Source: Synechococcus sp. CS-1331
GTDB taxonomy: Bacteria; Cyanobacteriota; Cyanobacteriia; PCC-6307; Cyanobiaceae
Direction of reading: 5' to 3'
DNA length: 64,000 bases
Assembly: GCA_025127975.1 (NCBI GenBank)
Contig: JAHLYQ010000018.1
Location: 62,001 to 126,000 of the forward strand
Positions 59,200 to 64,000 of this stretch are shown here, piece by piece; the first letter of the stretch is position 1, and every line of letters begins with the position of its first letter. The translations under genes and the position numbers were made by a program. The notes under the pieces are model-generated. The model worked only from the letters and a program-made list of their open reading frames with translations. It was not told the DNA's origin and did no database searches.

Positions 59200-60936
59200 G
59201 TGCCTGTGAAGAGCGCCGAAACCAGCCCCGTAAAAAGCCCTGGGAAAACCTCTGGAAAGAGCCCAGACCCTGCCTACGATCCGGCCAGGGACCTGCGCTG
59301 GTTACTGCTGCGTCCCTGGCTGCTGGTGAGCCGGCTGCTGGTTGTGGCCTGGCAACTGTCCAGCCTGGGGCTGGTGCTGGTGGTGCAGGGCAACAGCAGT
59401 GATTCCGAGGTGCAGAAGCAGTTGGGCCGCAGGATTCTCCATACCCTCACTGCCCTGGGCCCCTGCTTCATCAAGGTGGGCCAGGCCCTCTCCACCCGGC
59501 CAGACCTGGTGCGACGCGATTGGCTGGACCAGCTCACCCAGCTCCAGGACAACCTGCCCCCCTTCCCCCACGCCATAGCCCTGGCGACGATCGAGCGGGA
59601 GCTGGGGGCTCCGGCCGACCAGTTGTTTGAGCAGTTTCCCGATTTCCCCGTGGCCGCCGCCAGCCTTGGTCAGGTCTACAAGGCCCAGCTCAGCGATGGG
59701 CACTGGGTTGCGGTGAAGGTGCAGCGCCCCAACCTGCCCTGGATCCTGCGGCGGGATCTGGTGATCATCCGGCTGCTGGCTGTGCTGACGGCCCCGCTGC
59801 TGCCCCTGAACCTCGGATTCGGACTCGGGGACATCATCGATGAATTCGGCTCCACCCTGTTCGAGGAGATCGACTACAGGCTTGAGGCCAACAACGCCGA
59901 AAGGTTCGCCGACCTCTTTGCCAACCAGAGCGAGGTGACCGTGCCCCGCGTGGAGCGGCTCCTCTCCTCCGAACATGTGCTCACCACCCAGTGGATCAAT
60001 GGCACCAAGCTGCAGGAACGCCAGGCCCTTGAGGCCCGCAATCTCGACCCGGCGGCCCTGATCCGCACCGGCGTGATCGCCGGCCTGCAGCAACTGCTCG
60101 AATTTGGCTACTTCCATGCCGATCCCCACCCGGGCAACCTCTTTGCTCTGACGGGAAAAACCGGAGCCCTCGGCCATGTGGCCTACGTGGATTTCGGGAT
60201 GATGGATTCGATCAGTGACAGCGACCGCCTCACCCTCACCAGTGCGGTGGTTCACCTGATCAACCGCGACTTCCGTGCCCTGGCCCACGATTTCATCTGC
60301 CTGGGTTTCCTCAATCCCAAGGCTGACCTGGAGCCGATCATCCCTGCCCTGGAGGATGTTCTGGGCGGGGCCCTCGGTGAAAATGTGGGCAGCTTCAACT
60401 TCAAGGCGATCACCGACCGCTTCTCGGAGCTGATGTACGACTACCCCTTCCGGGTGCCGGCCCGCTTCGCTTTGATCATCCGGGCCGTGGTGAGCCAGGA
60501 GGGCCTGGCCCTGCGCCTCGACCCCGGCTTCAAGATCATCAACGTGGCCTATCCCTATGTGGCCCGGCGGCTGCTGGCGGGCGACACCAGTGAGATGCGC
60601 GAGAAGCTGCTCGAAGTGCTGTTTGACCCCAAGGGGCGGCTGCGGATTGAACGGCTGGAAAACCTGCTGGCAGTGGTTGAGGCTGACCAGAGCGGCGGCA
60701 CGGCCCTGCTGCCGGTGGCGGGAGCCGGCCTCAAGCTGCTACTGGGGCAGGAGGGCGGCAGCCTGCGCCAACGGCTGCTGCTCACCCTGGTGCGCGATGA
60801 CCGGCTCAACACCGAAGACCTGCGCAGCCTGCTGAGATTGCTGCAGCGCACCTTCGGTCCCCAGCGCCTGGCCCAACGCCTGATCCAGCGACTGGTGGGT
60901 CGAGCCATCCAGCCGGCCAGCCCGTTGGCGGCCTGA
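59200..60936 (+). CDS. AarF/ABC1/UbiB-type kinase-like protein
   Basis: 578 residues from GTG 59200; the frame also has an ATG at 59152, where the two divergent genes would share the CATG and leave no promoter room, so the later start is preferred. ABC1 marks: CFIKVGQALSTRPDLVRRDW (KxGQ), FPVAAASLGQVYKAQLSDG, WVAVKVQRP, LEFGYFHADPHPGNLFAL and VAYVDFGMMDSISDSDRLTL. C-terminal membrane segment region is amphipathic. Homologues regulate quinone (plastoquinone/tocopherol) biosynthesis and stress in plastids; role inferred. Confidence 0.9.
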   Translation: MPVKSAETSPVKSPGKTSGKSPDPAYDPARDLRWLLLRPWLLVSRLLVVAWQLSSLGLVLVVQGNSSDSEVQKQLGRRILHTLTALGPCFIKVGQALSTRPDLVRRDWLDQLTQLQDNLPPFPHAIALATIERELGAPADQLFEQFPDFPVAAASLGQVYKAQLSDGHWVAVKVQRPNLPWILRRDLVIIRLLAVLTAPLLPLNLGFGLGDIIDEFGSTLFEEIDYRLEANNAERFADLFANQSEVTVPRVERLLSSEHVLTTQWINGTKLQERQALEARNLDPAALIRTGVIAGLQQLLEFGYFHADPHPGNLFALTGKTGALGHVAYVDFGMMDSISDSDRLTLTSAVVHLINRDFRALAHDFICLGFLNPKADLEPIIPALEDVLGGALGENVGSFNFKAITDRFSELMYDYPFRVPARFALIIRAVVSQEGLALRLDPGFKIINVAYPYVARRLLAGDTSEMREKLLEVLFDPKGRLRIERLENLLAVVEADQSGGTALLPVAGAGLKLLLGQEGGSLRQRLLLTLVRDDRLNTEDLRSLLRLLQRTFGPQRLAQRLIQRLVGRAIQPASPLAA

Positions 60937-60941
60937 GCTGC

Positions 60942-62165
60942 TCAGGCTCCGGGCGGAATCGTGAACCAGGCCACGGCGATCGCCAGGCTGCTGAAGATCA
61001 CCACCACTACGGGCCAGCTGTTATCGAGTTGCTCTAGCCGGTCCCTCACCAGTGCCTTCATCTCGGGATCCTCCATCACCTCCATGTCGGCGTAGCGGCG
61101 GCCGATCCAGATCACCAGCACGAAGGCCACCAGGGTGACCACATAGGCCACCACATACACCTGGTCCAGGAAGGTGAGAAAGGGCAGGAGGGGCAAATCA
61201 CCGCGGTAGGTCTGCTGCAGGAACACCAGGGTGAGCAGCACGGTCACCGGAATGCTGGCGCGGGCATCCTGCTCATCGGGGCGCACTTTGAACACCAGCA
61301 GCACCATCGCCATCAGCACCGCCAGCGGCAGCAGCAGGCGCCACACCGAGGCCCAGGCTGAGGTGCCGAAGGAGATTTCAAACAGCACCAGGCTGTAATC
61401 GCTTTCGCTGCCACCCTGGCCGAAATTGGTGGCGTACTGGTGGCGGTATTCGGCGATTGACCAGCCCTGGTTGAGCCAGCCGAGGATGCGGGCGTTGAAG
61501 CCCATGCCGCTGTTGCGGATGTCGGGCTCGAGCCGCAGCTGCTCGTAGCTGAGGCTGCCATCGAGATCATTCGCCTCAATCAGCAGCGGCAGGCTGACGC
61601 TCATGAAGGGGTAATGGCGAAAGCTGGCCTGATCGAGCAGGTAGCGGCCCCGGTAGGTAAACAGCTGGTAGTAGCCCCCATCTGCTAGTCGTTCGGGCCC
61701 ATCCCCGACCGGATCGAGTTCCGGCGGGGCGTCGGTGATCAGGGTATTGAGCAGGGTGATGCGCTCGTCAATCGAGATGCCGGCCTCCTCGAGATAGGCC
61801 TGCAGGGCCCCATCCCAGACCATCCAGATGTAACCGCTGGCGGCATAGCTCGGCACGCTCAGAGCGAGCTCGGAGGTGGTGTTGGCGTACACCCCGAGTT
61901 GGGCGTGCAAGGGCGCCGCCTCCAGCGCATCCTGATCCACCCTGGCTTCGCCGGCATTGAGCAGCTCACCGCGCAGGGTGGTCCAGCCACTGGGGGGCAG
62001 CTGGCGAGGGTCGACGGTGAGGGATCGCGCTGAGGTGGAAAGCCGCAGTGAATCACGGGTCTGCACCGGGGTGATGTCGATGCGGGTGATCGCAACAAAG
62101 GCCAGAATCACCGCCAGTAGAAGCGCCAGAGTGGCGAGCAGATTCCAGCGCCGCTGCTTCCGCAC
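60942..62165 (-). CDS. Pentameric ligand-gated ion channel homologue (Cys-loop family, prokaryotic type)
   Basis: 407 residues from GTG 62165. One extra N-terminal helix (LLATLALLLAVILAFVAI). The ligand-binding domain has LGVYANTTSELALSVPSYAA, SGYIWMVWDG and the Pro-loop stretch FTYRGRYLLDQASFRHYPFM, like the D-x-R-x-F-P-F of pLGICs; no Cys pair. Then four membrane helices: LLLPLAVLMAMVLLVFKV (M1), RASIPVTVLLTLVFLQQTYR (M2) followed by GDLPLLPFLTFLDQVYVVAY (M2-M3 loop LP, M3) and WPVVVVIFSSLAIAVAWFT (M4). M1-LP, AR-S, VT-LL and LP--F-T-LD align with bacterial channels of the ELIC/GLIC type as I recall them. Divergent, 16 bases away, from a periplasmic binding protein gene. Confidence 0.78.
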   Translation of the reverse strand: MRKQRRWNLLATLALLLAVILAFVAITRIDITPVQTRDSLRLSTSARSLTVDPRQLPPSGWTTLRGELLNAGEARVDQDALEAAPLHAQLGVYANTTSELALSVPSYAASGYIWMVWDGALQAYLEEAGISIDERITLLNTLITDAPPELDPVGDGPERLADGGYYQLFTYRGRYLLDQASFRHYPFMSVSLPLLIEANDLDGSLSYEQLRLEPDIRNSGMGFNARILGWLNQGWSIAEYRHQYATNFGQGGSESDYSLVLFEISFGTSAWASVWRLLLPLAVLMAMVLLVFKVRPDEQDARASIPVTVLLTLVFLQQTYRGDLPLLPFLTFLDQVYVVAYVVTLVAFVLVIWIGRRYADMEVMEDPEMKALVRDRLEQLDNSWPVVVVIFSSLAIAVAWFTIPPGA

Positions 62166-62181
62166 CGGTTTCAGGAGGCAG

Positions 62182-63345
62182 ATGGCGTCGACCCTACGCG
62201 CAAGACGCAGACTTGCCCTGCTGCTGCTACCCCTGCTCGTACCCCTGCTGGTGCGCTCGGCCCCGGCTCCGCGGGTGCCTCCCAGCGGCCCCAGGGAGCT
62301 GGTGGTCGGCCAGTCGGCCCCCTTCAGCGGGCCCTCTGCCCAGACGGCCAAGGATTACCAGCAAGGCCTGCTCGCCTGGTTTGCCGAGGTAAACCGGCGC
62401 GGCGGCATCCATGGCCGGCGGTTGCGCCTGGTGAGCCTGGATGACAGCTACGACCCCCAGCTCACCCTGCGCAATACGCGCCGGCTGGTTGAGCAGCAGC
62501 AGGCCATCGCCCTGATCGGCATTTTCGGCACGGCGAACTCCAAGGCAATCCTTCCCCTGGTGGAGAAGGTTGGGATTCCCTTTGTGGCTCCGCGAACCGG
62601 GGCGAGGGCCTTGCTGAAACCCTTTCGCCCCATGGTGTTCAACATGCGGGCCAGCTACCAGGCGGAGATCGATCAGGTGATCGACCACCTGGATATGCAC
62701 CACCGCCACCAGGTGGCGGTGGTGCATATCCAGGATGCCTACGGGGAAGATGGGCTGCGTTCCAGCCAGGCCGCCCTTGCTCGCCACAACCTGCGGCCCG
62801 TGGCCATTGCCGGCGTAAAGCGCAACTCCACCAACACCGCCTCCGCCGTCCGGCAGGTTGTCGCTGCAAATGCCAATGCCGTGCTGGTGATCGCCACCTT
62901 CACCAGCTCCGCCTCCCTAAGCCGCGACCTTTCCCGACTCGGCAGCAGGGCCCAGCTGATGAACCTCTCGCCGGTCGGCATCGAGGGTCTGCAGGATGCC
63001 CTGCCCGGTGGCCAGGCCAATGGCATCGGCATCTCCCAGGTGGTTCCCTTCCCCTGGAACCGGAGGGTGCCGGTGGTGGCCCAATACCAGCGGATGATGC
63101 AGCGGCAGCAGAAGGAGGCCCGCTATGGCTACTCGAGCCTGGAGGGGTTCCTGGCGGCCCGCTGGCTCACCGCCGCCCTGGAGAAGGCGGGCCCCAACCC
63201 CAGCCGCGCCAGGGTGGCGGCGGCCTTCAGGAGCCTCCCGAACCTCGACCTGGGCGGCTTCAGGCTGCGGCTCAAGCCTGGCGACAACCAGGCCAGCGAT
63301 CTGGTGGAGCTCACCTTCCTGGGGTCCCAGCGCTGGGGACCCTGA
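62182..63345 (+). CDS. Periplasmic ligand-binding protein, Leu/Ile/Val-binding (type 1 PBP) family
   Basis: 387 residues from ATG 62182, preceded by a strong Shine-Dalgarno AGGAGG. Signal peptide (LALLLLPLLVPLLVRSA). Type I periplasmic fold: LVVGQSAPFSGPSAQTAKDY and WFAEVNRRGGIHGRRLRLVS, DDSYDPQLTLRNTRRLVEQQ, ALIGIFGTANSKAILPLVEK, VPFVAPRTGARAL-like, VAVVHIQDAYGEDGLRSSQA. No permease or ATPase genes follow. Together with the divergent channel gene this suggests a binding protein that could work with the channel rather than an ABC importer (inference). Confidence 0.9.
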   Translation: MASTLRARRRLALLLLPLLVPLLVRSAPAPRVPPSGPRELVVGQSAPFSGPSAQTAKDYQQGLLAWFAEVNRRGGIHGRRLRLVSLDDSYDPQLTLRNTRRLVEQQQAIALIGIFGTANSKAILPLVEKVGIPFVAPRTGARALLKPFRPMVFNMRASYQAEIDQVIDHLDMHHRHQVAVVHIQDAYGEDGLRSSQAALARHNLRPVAIAGVKRNSTNTASAVRQVVAANANAVLVIATFTSSASLSRDLSRLGSRAQLMNLSPVGIEGLQDALPGGQANGIGISQVVPFPWNRRVPVVAQYQRMMQRQQKEARYGYSSLEGFLAARWLTAALEKAGPNPSRARVAAAFRSLPNLDLGGFRLRLKPGDNQASDLVELTFLGSQRWGP

Positions 63346-63389
63346 GAGGGCAGCGCCGCTAGGGTCTCCCCAGCTGTTTTCCTGCCGCC

Positions 63390-63869
63390 GTGTTCGCTGC
63401 GTTGATGCCCGCGCCGATCAACCTCAGCGAGGCCGCCCTGGATCTGGCTCAGGGCGACTACGGCGACCTGGATGCGGCCGAATACCTGCTGGAATACGCC
63501 GTGGTGATGCAGCCCCCCTACCTGGTGGCAGGGGTGGGCTTCGCAATCAGTGTGCTCTGCGGCCTCACCTTCGCCAAATTGGTGGAAAACAAGCTTGAAG
63601 GCTGGAAACAGGATCGGCTGGCCCTGCTACCCCTGGGCAGCTACACCATCACCCTGCCCTACTTCGGGGTGGTGATTGGCACCACCCTGTTCATCGGTGG
63701 CAGCCTGCAGGTGTTCGGCTTCTCCGCCGGCGTGGCCTTGCTGGTGTCGTTTGTGCTCTCAATCGCTACCGCCGGAGCCCTGTGGGTGCAGCTGGAGCGG
63801 CTGATGGGCCAGGTGGAGGATGGCACCTTCAGTGCAGTGGACTTCGATAACTTCGATCAGTTCTTCTGA
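63390..63869 (+). CDS. Conserved membrane protein of unknown function
   Basis: 159 residues from GTG 63390 (ATG 63405 is an alternative). Acidic N-terminus (AQGDYGDLDAAEYLLEYAVV), three helices (PYLVAGVGFAISVLCGLTFA, ITLPYFGVVIGTTLFIGGSL, GVALLVSFVLSIATAGALWV) and an acidic C-terminal tail (FSAVDFDNFDQFF). Conserved small cyanobacterial membrane proteins of this shape are known to me without a function. It follows the binding protein by 44 bases. Confidence 0.65.
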   Translation: MFAALMPAPINLSEAALDLAQGDYGDLDAAEYLLEYAVVMQPPYLVAGVGFAISVLCGLTFAKLVENKLEGWKQDRLALLPLGSYTITLPYFGVVIGTTLFIGGSLQVFGFSAGVALLVSFVLSIATAGALWVQLERLMGQVEDGTFSAVDFDNFDQFF

Positions 63870-63891
63870 AACCCATTGCAGGTTTAGCCCG

Positions 63892-64000
63892 ATGACCAAG
63901 GGTGACCCAATGGGCTCCCTGGAGCCTCAAAAAGCAGCTGGGGGGCCAGCTGATCTACTGCGCGATCGACTCACCCGTGGGTGGGGCCGGCTAGCGGTTA
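63892..64000 (+). CDS. Possible start of an unidentified gene, cut by the window end
   Basis: From ATG 63892 the frame is open to the end of the window, beginning MTKGDPMGSLEPQKAAGGPA and continuing into DLLRDRLTRGWGRLAV. Too short to identify; no domain is visible yet. Confidence 0.4.
   Translation, partial: MTKGDPMGSLEPQKAAGGPADLLRDRLTRGWGRLAV

Noticed and set aside
1..64000. CRISPR arrays, rRNA or tRNA genes
   Set aside because: No regularly spaced repeats, no rRNA-like stretches and no tRNA cloverleaf or GGTTCGAATCC-type T-arm were noticed on either strand. A tRNAscan run would settle this.

Overview
The window is a GC-rich (about two thirds by eye), gene-dense bacterial chromosome segment. 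It carries markers of oxygenic phototrophs: Ycf54 (chlorophyll cyclase partner), a lipid-anchored PsbP-like protein (CyanoP), cyanobacterial-type ClpC, a cobalamin CbiT-like methylase and picocyanobacterial conserved unknowns. The best fit is a picocyanobacterium of the Cyanobium / high-GC Synechococcus group. This is inferred from gene content; no rRNA or tRNA gene was found in the window to confirm it.

Layout. 1-4.96 kb: end of a response-regulator gene, a small conserved gene, monothiol glutaredoxin plus BolA, a PlsC-type acyltransferase, pdxJ-ycf54, and a metallophosphatase. 4.98-13.5 kb: a tightly overlapping recC-recB-recD operon. 13.5-20.3 kb: cupin, DEAD-box RNA helicase, RRM RNA-binding protein, a frameshifted unknown gene, an ABC exporter, an LCP protein and MgtC. 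20.4-29.3 kb: an unusual membrane-transport cluster with two pairs of FUSC-like half-proteins, a truncated third copy, a K+-channel-like protein with a lost GYGD filter, TolC and an HlyD/NHLM-type adaptor. 29.3-36.3 kb: FAD oxidoreductase, CyanoP, pentapeptide protein, recR, lipA, an OprB-like porin and a J-domain protein.

36.3-42.6 kb is an accessory island of toxin-antitoxin modules in every state of decay: MNT with a HEPN remnant, an integrase-N-domain-only protein, a RecD-like helicase remnant, vapB with a deleted vapC, a broken DUF2283 gene, intact hicBA, intact higBA, a second hicBA relic whose hicA tail is inverted, and an intact AbiE pair. 42.7-50.4 kb returns to core genes: an animal-type glutaminase fused to a TerB domain, then a packed six-gene minus-strand operon (lysA-cdaA-uppS-bioB-trhO-GST/DUF952). 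50.4-63.9 kb holds rimI, a clpC-led operon, a decarboxylase-cbiT-cdsA operon, an AarF/UbiB kinase, and a divergent pair of a pentameric ligand-gated ion channel homologue and a periplasmic ligand-binding protein.

The most promising candidates for undescribed biology are the channel/ligand-binding-protein pair (60.9-63.3 kb), the split-FUSC/channel/TolC/HlyD cluster (20.4-29.3 kb) and the glutaminase-TerB fusion (42.8-44.5 kb). All assignments come from reading translated sequence and motif recall; no database search was run.
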